Assembly (NCBI GenBank): GCA_001871235.1
Contig: MNUV01000014.1
Coordinates: forward strand, 1-12,796
Length of the DNA: 12,796 nt
From: Candidatus Falkowbacteria bacterium CG1_02_41_21
Lineage (GTDB): Bacteria > Patescibacteriota > Patescibacteriia > Patescibacteriales > UBA12465
Reading direction: 5' to 3'
A program made the position numbers and the translations under genes. Shown in pieces: positions 1-7,607 of the stretch (the stretch's first letter is position 1; the number at the start of each line of letters is the position of its first letter). The notes below the pieces were generated by a model. It saw only the letters and a program-made list of their open reading frames with translations. It was not told the origin of the DNA and searched no databases.

Positions 1-1
1 A

Positions 2-247
2 ACTAAAATCCAAGTTTACTTTGCCGACCCTCATTCACCTTGGCAGAGGGGCACCAACGAAAATACCAACGGACTAATCAGACAATATTTTCCTAAAGGA
101 ACTGATTTCAAAACCATACCATTATCTGCTATCAAAGAAGCTGAGAGACGACTTAACTCCAGACCCAGGAAAGCTCTAGGATTTTATACCCCGTCAGAAC
201 GCTTTTATGAACTAATTACCGGTCAAAAAATTGCGCTAGGAGCTTGA
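2..247 (+). CDS. IS30-family transposase, C-terminal fragment
   Basis: This is the last 81 codons of a DDE transposase, open at the left edge of the window and ending in TGA. The motif ADPHSPWQRGTNENTNGL, followed by IRQYFPKGTDF, is the hallmark of the IS30 catalytic core; the Glu in TNENTNG is the third acidic residue of the DDE triad. The tail (ERRLNSRPRKALGFYTPSE) is also typical of the family. The 5' two thirds, with the DNA-binding domain and both catalytic Asp residues, lie outside the window. It could be an intact element cut by the window edge or a remnant; the visible part has no frameshift or internal stop. It has the same orientation as the transposase start at the other end of the window and may be another copy of the same element, though the two visible parts do not overlap and cannot be compared. 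Confidence 0.93.
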   Translation, partial: TKIQVYFADPHSPWQRGTNENTNGLIRQYFPKGTDFKTIPLSAIKEAERRLNSRPRKALGFYTPSERFYELITGQKIALGA

Positions 248-266
248 ATCCAGCTATCCTTGTTTT

Positions 267-278
267 CTTTTGGCGCTC
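267..278 (-). repeat. Candidate right terminal inverted repeat of IS30 element
   Basis: Twenty bases after the transposase stop, the complement reads GAGCGCCAAAAG. This matches GAGCGCCAATAG upstream of the right-hand IS30 transposase (12163-12174) at 11 of 12 positions, in the inverted orientation expected of IS ends. Similarity may continue outwards to an ACAAA-like block near 285-290, with a gap. The exact element boundary and any target duplication cannot be fixed from this window. Confidence 0.55.
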
Positions 279-298
279 TGTCGGTTTTGTGATATAAT
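270..298 (+). promoter_or_regulatory. Hybrid promoter spanning the IS30 right end
   Basis: TTGGCG at 270-275 (4 of 6 matches to TTGACA) is followed by a 17-base spacer and a perfect TATAAT at 293-298. TG at 290-291 makes it an extended -10. Transcription would start near 305, about 25 bases before the ATG at 330. The -35 box overlaps the candidate IS terminal repeat while the -10 lies at or beyond its edge, as in outward hybrid promoters formed when an IS inserts upstream of a gene. It is the best promoter seen for the four-gene operon downstream. Confidence 0.65.
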
Positions 299-329
299 GG
301 AGGGGAATTAATTATTAATTTTTAAAATT

Positions 330-2594
330 ATGGAGGGTTTTAAAAAAATCAAAAATATTTTTTTATTGGTCTTGATTCTGGCTATCGCCATCTCGGCTAT
401 TTATTTAAAAATTGAGCAGGATAAGAAAAATAAATTGGATCTTGATCAAGATAAAATTGATGTAACGGTTGGCAAAGATGAGAATTTATTGGCTAAAATC
501 GCCGGTACCGGCCAAATCAAGAAATTCGGAACTTATGATGAGGTTAAAAAGTTTTTGGCCAGTCAGTCGGCCGATGTTTCCAATTATTCAACTATGAAGG
601 GTTCGCCCGAGGCCGTTGATATGGTCCGTCCTCTGGCGACGGAAACGAATCAGACCGGAGCCGTTCCGGGTTCAACCGGGGAAGGTTCGGCGGCGGTCAG
701 CTTGCCTGGCGCCAGTAATGATTTTTCTAAAACCAATGTTCAGGTGGCGGGAGTCGACGAAGCCGATATTATTAAAACCGATGGTAATTATGTTTACGCG
801 GTGTCTTATAATAATTTATTTATTATTAAAGCTTATCCCGGCGAAGATGCCAAGATTATTTCCAAAATTGAATTTAAATCTCGCCCCACCGACCTGTATA
901 TCAACGGGGACAGCTTGGCGGTTTTTGGTTATGATGATCAGATTTATGCCCTGGATATTTATCAGAGCTTCAGACGACAGAATCAATATACTTTTTTTAA
1001 AGTTTTTGATATTTCCGATAAGCAGAATCCGAAGCAGGTACGTGATTTAAATTTCGAGGGCAGTTATTTTAATTCTCGGATGATCGGGGATTATGTTTAT
1101 TTTGTCACTAATAATTATAATTATTCCATTGGGGCGGAACCGGTGGTGCCTCGGGTTTTAGATTCCGGTGTCGTTTTGTCCGAAAAGTGCGGCGGAGCCA
1201 ATGTTAAATGTTTCAGTCCTAATATTTATTATTTTGATATTCCTTACGACTCTTATAATTTTACCACGATCTCAACGATTAATATCAAAAATAATTTAGA
1301 AAAAATTGGCGGCGACGTCTATCTTTTATCCGGTACGCAAAATATATATGTGTCGCCCAAAAATCTTTATATCACTTATACCAAATATATCAGCGAGTAT
1401 GATTTGGAGATGCAAGTCAGTCGAGAATTATTATCGTCTCGCTTAAGCGATAGCGATCGAACTAAAATCGCTAAAATTGAGGAAGTGGCCGATGATATTT
1501 TAAGTCCCAACGAAAAGAAGGCTAAAGTTCAACAGGTTTTGGAAAGATATTTGGCTTCTTTGACTCCCGCTGAACAAGCGGCCTATGAAGCAGAACTGGC
1601 GGCTGAGATGAAACAGAAATATACCGATCTATTCAAAGAATTGGAGAAAACTATTATTCATAAAATTGCAATTTCCGGCAGCAGTTTGCAATACAAATCG
1701 ACCGGAGAAGTGACCGGTTCAGTCTTGAATCAATTCGCCCTGGATGAAAATAATGATTATTTTCGAATTGCTACGACGCACAATACCACTTGGAGTCGTT
1801 TTGAGAGTGCCCAAAAACCGTCTTATAGCAACCTCTATGTTTTAGATGCCGACATGAAAACGGTCGGGTCATTGGAATATTTAGCTTCCGGCGAACAGAT
1901 CTATTCTGTCCGTTTCATGGGCAACCGAGCCTATCTGGTAACCTTCAAACAAATTGATCCGCTGTTTGCGATTGATCTGAGCGATCCTAAAAATCCCAAA
2001 GTCTTAGGTCAATTAAAAGTTCCGGGATTTTCCACTTATTTACATCCATATGATGAGAAGACTTTAATTGGTTTTGGTAAAGATACCGGGACTAATGAAT
2101 ATGGCAATACTGTCGCCCAGGGTTTGAAGATTTCTCTATTTGACGTTTCGGACGTGGCCAACCCTAAAGAATTGGATAAATATTTGATGGGTGATATGGG
2201 TAGCGATTCGGTGGCTCTTTATGATCATAAAGCTTTCTTATTCTCCCCGGCCAAAGATTTATTAGTCTTGCCGGTGTCTTTGCGGAAGTCATCGGGCTTG
2301 AATCAATGGGGAGAAATTAATTTTTCCGGAGCGATGGTCTTTAGTCTGAAAGGCAAGAAGATCAGTTATGCCGGCAAAATTGATCATTCCGACGGTGGCC
2401 GGGTGGCCGTGGCCGATTATTTTGACGGTATTAATTATTATGATAATTCCGTCAAGCGGAGCTTGTATATTGAGAATAACTTGTATACACTTTCTAATAA
2501 TTATTTAAAGATTAATGCTTTGGGGGATTTAAAAGAGATTAAGAATATTGAGTTGAGGCTAGACAGCGGCGCCGATTTTAAAGTTATTAATTAA
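330..2594 (+). CDS. Membrane-anchored secreted beta-propeller protein
   Basis: This 754-residue protein belongs by motif to the secreted C-terminal beta-propeller family (COG4880/PF09826 type, distantly WD40-like), whose biochemical role is unknown. A positively charged start and one hydrophobic helix (about residues 10-27) give a signal anchor with the rest outside the cell. A Gly/Ser/Ala-rich linker spans about 91-133. The family signature NVQVAGVDEADIIKTDGNYV (136-155) opens the propeller, which continues in blade-like repeats (VYAVSYNNLFIIKA, AYLVTFKQIDPLFAIDLSDP, LKISLFDVSDVANPKEL) to the end (RSLYIENNLYTLSNNYLKI, 710-728). Residues about 356-445 form a charged helical insert between blades. 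Cys287 and Cys294 could pair. The start is the first ATG after the promoter at 270-298, with no Shine-Dalgarno site. It leads an operon with a 6-base gap to the next gene. The family call is firm; the function is not known. Confidence 0.85.
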   Translation: MEGFKKIKNIFLLVLILAIAISAIYLKIEQDKKNKLDLDQDKIDVTVGKDENLLAKIAGTGQIKKFGTYDEVKKFLASQSADVSNYSTMKGSPEAVDMVRPLATETNQTGAVPGSTGEGSAAVSLPGASNDFSKTNVQVAGVDEADIIKTDGNYVYAVSYNNLFIIKAYPGEDAKIISKIEFKSRPTDLYINGDSLAVFGYDDQIYALDIYQSFRRQNQYTFFKVFDISDKQNPKQVRDLNFEGSYFNSRMIGDYVYFVTNNYNYSIGAEPVVPRVLDSGVVLSEKCGGANVKCFSPNIYYFDIPYDSYNFTTISTINIKNNLEKIGGDVYLLSGTQNIYVSPKNLYITYTKYISEYDLEMQVSRELLSSRLSDSDRTKIAKIEEVADDILSPNEKKAKVQQVLERYLASLTPAEQAAYEAELAAEMKQKYTDLFKELEKTIIHKIAISGSSLQYKSTGEVTGSVLNQFALDENNDYFRIATTHNTTWSRFESAQKPSYSNLYVLDADMKTVGSLEYLASGEQIYSVRFMGNRAYLVTFKQIDPLFAIDLSDPKNPKVLGQLKVPGFSTYLHPYDEKTLIGFGKDTGTNEYGNTVAQGLKISLFDVSDVANPKELDKYLMGDMGSDSVALYDHKAFLFSPAKDLLVLPVSLRKSSGLNQWGEINFSGAMVFSLKGKKISYAGKIDHSDGGRVAVADYFDGINYYDNSVKRSLYIENNLYTLSNNYLKINALGDLKEIKNIELRLDSGADFKVIN

Positions 2595-2600
2595 GATTAT

Positions 2601-3368
2601 ATGAAACCAGGGCAGATTATTGTTTTAACCAATTTATCTTTATGGCTTTTGCTGGAGGCCTTTGTATTTTGGCCTAAGTTTTTTTATATCATTTTATTAT
2701 TACTCAATATCGTTTTAATTTTAGCTATTCGCTTTTTGCTGCATAAAGCCAATTTGGGTAACCGTTTATGGAATTTATGGATCTTGCCATTCTTAGTTTT
2801 AAACAGCATTGTGGCCTATGCGATTTTGATTCCCCAAGATATTTGGTTGAATAAATTTTTTATTCAAATTCTTTTTATCTTAATTATCGGTTTCAATTTT
2901 TCTTATTTCAAGAATATTTATAATTCTATTTTTCATCCCGATCAGCCCAATAATCTGCCCGGGCTTTCAACCAATTTCAGTTTTTTGTCTTGGTTTTTTT
3001 TGCTGGCCGCTGTTTATGGCCTGCAATTATTTTTGGATTTATCCTATTGGATTTTGATTCTGATTCTGATAGTTTTAGCCCTCTTGACCACCTATCAATA
3101 CTTATGGATTAATAATTTAAAGGGGAAAGAAAGTTATACCTTTGTATTCTTATTGGCCTTTGTTATTGCTCAACTGGCCTGGAGCGTTTATTTCTTGCCC
3201 TTTGATTATAATTCTCTGGGGCTGATTATGGCTTTAATTTATTATGTCTTTTTAAATCTGACCAGGCTGTATCTTAACCATAATTGGAATAAAAGGAACC
3301 TTCAGTCTCTGTTGGTCTTTTCCGGGGTTATTATGCTCTTGATTCTTTTGACGCTTAAGTGGCGCTAA
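2601..3368 (+). CDS. Polytopic membrane protein of unknown function
   Basis: I do not recognise a characterised family. The 255-residue product is almost entirely hydrophobic, with roughly eight predicted transmembrane helices (about 6-24, 26-47, 60-76, 85-103, 125-164 as two, 177-196, 206-225 and 236-252) and short loops. The longest polar loop lies around residues 110-122 and contains HPDQPNNLPG. The protein is rich in Leu, Ile, Phe and Trp, and no catalytic motif stands out. It may belong to one of the membrane DUF families of candidate phyla (DUF5656 is a guess I could not test). It sits 6 bases after the beta-propeller gene and 10 bases before the HtrA-like gene, so all three are probably co-expressed, and their products would meet at the cytoplasmic membrane. 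The ATG at 2601 has no Shine-Dalgarno site but the recurrent AT-ATG context. Confidence 0.8.
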   Translation: MKPGQIIVLTNLSLWLLLEAFVFWPKFFYIILLLLNIVLILAIRFLLHKANLGNRLWNLWILPFLVLNSIVAYAILIPQDIWLNKFFIQILFILIIGFNFSYFKNIYNSIFHPDQPNNLPGLSTNFSFLSWFFLLAAVYGLQLFLDLSYWILILILIVLALLTTYQYLWINNLKGKESYTFVFLLAFVIAQLAWSVYFLPFDYNSLGLIMALIYYVFLNLTRLYLNHNWNKRNLQSLLVFSGVIMLLILLTLKWR

Positions 3369-3378
3369 AATAAAACAT

Positions 3379-4542
3379 ATGAAAAATAAAATTATTAATT
3401 CAGGGACTAATGTTCTGATTCTGGCTTTGTTTTTGGGTCTAATCGGCGGGATTAGCGCCGACCTTTTGTTGCGTTTTTATTGGTGGCAGGATTTGTCCGG
3501 AGTGACTACCAGCAGCGGGGAGTTAAATTTATCCAGCGGCCTTTATGGGCGTTCTAATGTGGTGATCCAAGACCCGAAAAAGGTGGTTGTTAATCAAGAT
3601 TTGAAAGTGCAGGAGACCATTAATGCCGCCAATGATAGCTTGATCGGGTTTTTCAAAAAATTACCGGAGATAACCGACGCCAATCAGACTTTTGATAAAA
3701 GTCATTATTATGATTTAACTAAGCCGGAATTTACGGGGCTAGCCTTAACCGCCGATGGTTGGATTATGGTGGCGGGGAAAAAAGTTAATGCTAAATTTCC
3801 CCTGGATGATTATGTGGCCGTCGGTAAAGATAAAAAAGTTTATTCTTTAGACCAAGTAGTTGAATATAAAAAACAAGATTTAGGCCTGCTTCATTTGGCC
3901 GCGGTTAATAATTTATTGGTTAAAAATTTATTGGCCGCGGAAAATTTGTCCGTCGGACAGATGCTTTTGGCGGTTAATTGGAATAATGACGCGACTTTAA
4001 ATTCTATAGTTTCTTTACCTAAAAAGTATCAGGTTTTTAAATCCAGCGACCGTTTAACCGAGACCATAATTTTAGATGAAACAATTGATGCTCGTTTTAA
4101 AGGTTCTTGGCTCTTCGGTCTGGGGGGTGATTTAGTCGCTTTAATTGACGACGAATTGCAAGTGGCGCCGGTCGCCAACATGAATTCGGCCCTGTATAGC
4201 TTTTTGAAAACTAAACAATTTACCACGCCATTTTTGGGAGTCAATTATATCAGCCTATCTAATTTAGTTTTAGCTTCGGCCGCCACCGATTCGGCGGGAA
4301 AAAGTGGCGCCGTGGTGGCCCCCGACGAGTCTAAGACAGCGGTAGTTAAATCCAGCCCGGCGGAAATAGCCGGTATCAAAGCCGGTGATATTATTATTTC
4401 CGTTGATAATATTGAAATTAATAATGAACATGATTTGGGCACTACCATTCAGTCGTATCATCCGGGTGATACGATAACCGTTAAATTTTTACGGAGCGGC
4501 GCAATCTTAAGTGCCGATATTAAATTAGGTGAATTAAAATAG
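3379..4542 (+). CDS. HtrA/DegS-like PDZ protein, probably inactive protease
   Basis: The 387-residue product has a signal anchor (about residues 12-33), a trypsin-like domain (about 75-270) and a C-terminal PDZ domain (about 284-386), the plan of DegS-type proteases that sense misfolded envelope proteins. TADGWIMVAGKKV (124-136) aligns with the family block around DGyILTNaHVV, putting Lys134 at the catalytic His. QDLGLLHL keeps the catalytic Asp (Asp167). The Ser block GNSGGPL is replaced by KGSWLFGLGGDLVALID: a Ser (243) remains but the Gly residues of the oxyanion hole do not. PDZ signs are PAEIAGIKAGDIIISVDN (327-344) and TITVKFLRSG. Loss of His and the GG pair predicts no serine protease activity; a scaffold or peptide-sensing role is inferred. 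It lies between the membrane protein (10-base gap) and pgk (7-base gap). The alignment was made by eye, so the Ser placement is less certain than the His loss. Confidence 0.8.
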   Translation: MKNKIINSGTNVLILALFLGLIGGISADLLLRFYWWQDLSGVTTSSGELNLSSGLYGRSNVVIQDPKKVVVNQDLKVQETINAANDSLIGFFKKLPEITDANQTFDKSHYYDLTKPEFTGLALTADGWIMVAGKKVNAKFPLDDYVAVGKDKKVYSLDQVVEYKKQDLGLLHLAAVNNLLVKNLLAAENLSVGQMLLAVNWNNDATLNSIVSLPKKYQVFKSSDRLTETIILDETIDARFKGSWLFGLGGDLVALIDDELQVAPVANMNSALYSFLKTKQFTTPFLGVNYISLSNLVLASAATDSAGKSGAVVAPDESKTAVVKSSPAEIAGIKAGDIIISVDNIEINNEHDLGTTIQSYHPGDTITVKFLRSGAILSADIKLGELK

Positions 4543-4549
4543 TATTTAT

Positions 4550-5773
4550 ATGGCGATTAGAACCATTAGGCAAATAAAAAATTTAAATAATCAGACTATT
4601 TTTTTGCGGGTTGATTTTAACGTTCCGATTAAAAAAGGTAAGGTGTTGGAGGATTTTAAAATTCGTCAGTCATTGGAAGATATTGATTATTTATTGGAGC
4701 ATGGATCTAAATTAATCATCGCTACCCATTTAGGCAGTCCGAAAGGCAAGATCGTTCAAGATTTGTCCACTAAGCCGATTGCTAATTTATTGTCTAAAGT
4801 TATTAAAAAACCGATTAAATTTTTAGATGTCAGCAAGATTAAAGATTTTCCGACCGCCAAGAAGCTTATCGCTAAGATGAAGCCGGGACAAATAGCTTTT
4901 CTGGAAAATCTGCGTTTTAATAAAGGCGAACAAAGTGACGATCTAAAATGGGCGAAAAATTTAGCCGATTTAGCTGATGTTTATGTTAATAACGCTTTTG
5001 CTGTTTGTCATCGCTCTGACGCTTCCGTTTCGGCTATTAAGAAATTTTTGCCGAGTTTCGCCGGCTTATTGCTGGAACAAGAAATTATTAATTTAAATAA
5101 AGTTTTACATCCCAAAAAGCCTCTGGTAATTTTAATCGGCGGCGCTAAAATTGAAACTAAAACCACTTTAATTAAAAACTTATTTAAGTCCGCTTCCCAA
5201 ATCCTGGTAGGCGGAGCGTTGGCCAATAGTTTTTTGGCGGCTAAAGGTTATTCCGTCGGAAGTTCTTTGACAGACAGGGAAAGTATCAAAGTGGCTAAAA
5301 CTCTTTTGCAAAAAAATCGTTCTTCGCTGGCCGGCGGTTCCAAAATCATTTTACCGGTGGATGTCATTACCAGCACCAAGTTAACCAAGGATCATCAAAT
5401 CGGTCTTCATAATATCATTAGAATCAGGCAGTCGGGTGAATTAGGTCCCAACGAATATATTTGTGATATTGGTCCGGAAACTATCGGCTTGTTTTCTAAG
5501 TATATTAAAAAAGCGCAGACTATTGTTTGGAATGGACCGATGGGATTATTTGAAACTCCCAGTTTTCGTCAGGGTACGGTTATTATGGCTCGTTTAATCG
5601 CGTCTCGGGCTGGCGGTCGGGCTTATGGCGTGATTGGCGGAGGTGAAACGATTGAGGCTTTGAATCTCAGTAAGATGGCCGAGTATATGGATTGGGTTTC
5701 GACCGGTGGCGGAGCCATGCTGGCTTATTTGGGCGGAGAAAAATTGCCGGGTTTAAAGGGGATTATAAAATAA
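4550..5773 (+). CDS. pgk: Phosphoglycerate kinase
   Basis: This cytoplasmic glycolytic enzyme transfers phosphate from 1,3-bisphosphoglycerate to ADP. The length (407 residues) is normal and the motifs run in order: FLRVDFNVP (18-26) and THLGSPKG (59-66) for substrate binding, ENLRFNKGEQ (119-128), LIGGAKIETK (195-204), then the nucleotide-side motifs CDIGPETIGLF (305-315), TIVWNGPMGLFE (324-335), VIGGGETIEAL (361-371) and STGGGAMLAYLGGEKLPGL (384-402). The usual VNDAFG...HR block reads VNNAFAVCHR (146-155), with Asn for the common Asp, a mild change. It is last in the four-gene operon, with no promoter in the 7-base gap, and a hairpin terminator starts about 20 bases after its stop. Coupling a core glycolytic gene to three envelope genes is unusual but may only reflect genome compaction. 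The ATG at 4550 has no Shine-Dalgarno site. Confidence 0.97.
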   Translation: MAIRTIRQIKNLNNQTIFLRVDFNVPIKKGKVLEDFKIRQSLEDIDYLLEHGSKLIIATHLGSPKGKIVQDLSTKPIANLLSKVIKKPIKFLDVSKIKDFPTAKKLIAKMKPGQIAFLENLRFNKGEQSDDLKWAKNLADLADVYVNNAFAVCHRSDASVSAIKKFLPSFAGLLLEQEIINLNKVLHPKKPLVILIGGAKIETKTTLIKNLFKSASQILVGGALANSFLAAKGYSVGSSLTDRESIKVAKTLLQKNRSSLAGGSKIILPVDVITSTKLTKDHQIGLHNIIRIRQSGELGPNEYICDIGPETIGLFSKYIKKAQTIVWNGPMGLFETPSFRQGTVIMARLIASRAGGRAYGVIGGGETIEALNLSKMAEYMDWVSTGGGAMLAYLGGEKLPGLKGIIK

Positions 5774-5794
5774 GGGTATAAATTTTTGGGTAAT

Positions 5795-5827
5795 AAAAAA
5801 AGCTGTTCTTGGGAACAGCTTTTTTTT
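5795..5827. terminator. Bidirectional intrinsic terminator between pgk and receiver gene
   Basis: AGCTGTTC (5801-5808) pairs perfectly with GAACAGCT (5813-5820) around a TTGG loop. A run of A precedes the stem and a run of T follows it, extending the pairing. The T run ends the plus-strand operon after pgk; the A run acts as a T run for the minus-strand receiver gene, which ends at 5833. Convergent genes sharing one hairpin is an economical arrangement. Confidence 0.92.
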
Positions 5828-5832
5828 AGAAA

Positions 5833-6210
5833 TTAATCTCGGATAACTTCTAAAAATTTTTGGACCGTGACTGGTTTCAGCAGATAGTTGTCGAATCCTT
5901 CGGCTCTAGCATTAGCTATTTTATAGCTGAACGGATTAGTTGTCACCGTAATGATTTTGGCTTTTTGATTTTTGGCCCTGACTAGTTGACAGATTTCTTG
6001 TCCGGGCATGTCGTCTAGTTTGTTGTAAATTATGGCTAGGTCAAAGCAGGCTTGTTTATCTTCCAATTGGGAAATAATTCCTTTGGCGCTTTGACCATTT
6101 TCGGTTTTGTAAATATTGGTAAAATAATTTTTCAATATTTCACCGTAATACATTAGCGATATTTTATCGCTGTCAACTAAGAGGACATTTGCCTTTTTTT
6201 TCTCTTTCAT
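5833..6210 (-). CDS. Stand-alone receiver domain lacking the phospho-acceptor Asp
   Basis: The 125-residue protein is a single CheY-like receiver domain with no output domain. I start it at ATG 6210 (complement); an in-frame TTG one codon earlier is less likely. ANVLLVDSDK gives strand 1 with Asp13, but the second acidic pocket residue is Ser14. In the phosphorylation block, FDLAIIYNKLDDMPG aligns with the usual DLVLLDxxLPxMxG, placing Tyr62 where the phosphorylated Asp should be. The switch Thr (IITVTT, Thr90) and the conserved Lys (LLKPVT, Lys112) are kept. The fold is therefore a receiver, but histidine-kinase phosphorylation at the normal site is not possible; such atypical receivers usually work by protein contact. 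No kinase is nearby. Its promoter abuts that of eno, and it ends in the shared terminator at 5795-5827. Confidence 0.85.
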   Translation of the reverse strand: MKEKKKANVLLVDSDKISLMYYGEILKNYFTNIYKTENGQSAKGIISQLEDKQACFDLAIIYNKLDDMPGQEICQLVRAKNQKAKIITVTTNPFSYKIANARAEGFDNYLLKPVTVQKFLEVIRD

Positions 6211-6244
6211 CAATATTTTTTTAAGGTTTAAAGTACAAGCTTAT

Positions 6245-6273
6245 ATGTTACATCTTTTAATTTAGTTTGTCAA
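6245..6273 (-). promoter_or_regulatory. Promoter of the receiver-domain gene
   Basis: On the complement, a perfect TTGACA (6268-6273) is followed by a 17-base spacer and TAACAT (6245-6250, 4 of 6 matches to TATAAT). Transcription would begin near 6238, giving a leader of about 28 bases before ATG 6210. Its -35 box lies one base from the -35 box of the divergent eno promoter. Confidence 0.6.
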
Positions 6274-6274
6274 T

Positions 6275-6303
6275 TTGTGTAATTGGCTAAAGTTTAATAT
6301 AAT
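6275..6303 (+). promoter_or_regulatory. Promoter of eno and the iPGM-like gene
   Basis: A perfect TATAAT (6298-6303) lies 17 bases after TTGTGT (6275-6280, 3 of 6 matches). Transcription would start near 6310, within a small hairpin AAGGGT/ACCCTT (6306-6311 and 6322-6327) at the very 5' end of the message. The eno ATG follows at 6339. The weak -35 suggests either help from an activator or reliance on the -10. Confidence 0.6.
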
Positions 6304-6338
6304 AGAAGGGTAATAAAATAAACCCTTACATTATCCAT

Positions 6339-7607
6339 ATGAGTAAGATTAAACAGGTTTTAGCTCGAGAGATTCTTGATTCTCGCGGCAATCCCACGGT
6401 TGAAGCTAAAGTGGTGTTAGACAATAAATTGGTGGCCAAGGCCGCCGTCCCGAGCGGTGCCTCTACCGGCCAATATGAAGTCTTGGAGCTGCGTGATGGC
6501 GATAAACGAAGATATTCTGGTCAAGGTGTTTTGCGGGCAGTTAATAATATTAATCAGTTAATCGCGCCTAAATTGAAGGGATGGGATCCGACTAAACAAG
6601 CCATGATTGATAGTTCGATGTTAAAACTGGACGGTACTAAGAACAAGAGTCATTTAGGGGCTAATGCGATTTTGGCGGTTTCTTTGGCCGTGGCTCGAGC
6701 CGGAGCCTTGGCCAAAAAACAAGAATTGTTTGTTTATCTGGCCCAGACTTATAAATTTCCGACTAAAAAATATACTCTGCCCACCCCCTCTTTCAATATC
6801 TGGAATGGCGGCGCCCATGCTTCCACTAATCTGGATTTTCAGGAGTTTATGATCATGCCTCTCAAAAAAGTTTCTTTCGCCGAGAAGGTTAGGATGGGAG
6901 CGGAAGTTTTCCATAAGTTGGGTAAAATTTTGCAAGCTAATATGATGGATACCGATTTGGGCAATGAGGGCGGTTATGCCCCGGAAATTAAGTCGCGGGA
7001 GCAAGTGATTGAGCTGATAATTTTGGCGATAAAACAATCTGGTTATCAGCCGGGAAAAGATATTGCCCTTGGCATGGATATCGGTTCTTCCGAATTCTTT
7101 GATGACCGAAAGCAATCATATTATTTACCCTTAAACCAGAAAAACTTTTCGGCCGCCGATTTGATGGCGCTTTATGCCGATTGGATTAAGAAATATCCGA
7201 TTGTTTCTATTGAAGACGGTTTAGCGGAAAATGATTGGGATAATTGGCGGGTTATGACCAAGGCTTTGGGTCAGAAAATATTATTAATCGGTGATGATTT
7301 ATTTGTAACCAACCGAAAACGTTTGCAAACGGGAATCGAACATCGCGCCGGAAACGCGATTTTGATTAAGTTAAATCAAATCGGGACCGTGACGGAAACC
7401 ATGGAGACTATTAAATTGGCGCAGCAGAATAATTATAAATTAATGATTTCTCATCGCAGCGGTGAAACCGCTGATGATTTTATCGCTGACTTGGCCGTGG
7501 CCGTGGCGGCGGAATATATCAAAGCTGGATCACTGGCTCGGAGCGAACGTTTGGCTAAATATAATCGTTTGATGGAAATTGAGCTGATATTAAATAATCA
7601 ATGGTAA
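6339..7607 (+). CDS. eno: Enolase
   Basis: This enzyme interconverts 2-phosphoglycerate and phosphoenolpyruvate in the cytoplasm. At 422 residues it has normal length and a complete active site: AREILDSRGNPTVEA (9-23), the substrate loop VPSGASTGQYE (37-47), DGTKNKSHLGANAILAVS (98-115), Glu169 in FQEFMIMP, Glu210 in NEGGYAPE, metal ligands Asp247 (GMDIGSSEF), Glu292 (SIEDGL) and Asp319 (LIGDDLF), catalytic Lys344 (LIKLNQIG), SHRSGET (371-377) and Lys407 (ARSERLAKYNRL). Nothing suggests loss of function. It leads a unit with the iPGM-like gene, which overlaps its end by 7 bases or starts 2 bases after it. The start at ATG 6339 fits the motif register and lies about 29 bases after the predicted transcription start; no Shine-Dalgarno site is present. 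Confidence 0.98.
   Translation: MSKIKQVLAREILDSRGNPTVEAKVVLDNKLVAKAAVPSGASTGQYEVLELRDGDKRRYSGQGVLRAVNNINQLIAPKLKGWDPTKQAMIDSSMLKLDGTKNKSHLGANAILAVSLAVARAGALAKKQELFVYLAQTYKFPTKKYTLPTPSFNIWNGGAHASTNLDFQEFMIMPLKKVSFAEKVRMGAEVFHKLGKILQANMMDTDLGNEGGYAPEIKSREQVIELIILAIKQSGYQPGKDIALGMDIGSSEFFDDRKQSYYLPLNQKNFSAADLMALYADWIKKYPIVSIEDGLAENDWDNWRVMTKALGQKILLIGDDLFVTNRKRLQTGIEHRAGNAILIKLNQIGTVTETMETIKLAQQNNYKLMISHRSGETADDFIADLAVAVAAEYIKAGSLARSERLAKYNRLMEIELILNNQW

Noticed and set aside
616..1050. 144-codon frame inside the beta-propeller gene
   Set aside because: It overlaps in another frame a gene with the clear NVQVAGVDEAD signature and gives a basic, Ile/Phe/Arg/Met-rich translation without motifs.
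6654..7115. 153-codon minus-strand frame opposite eno
   Set aside because: It lies wholly inside the enolase gene, where the sense strand carries all catalytic motifs; no promoter or family signature supports it.
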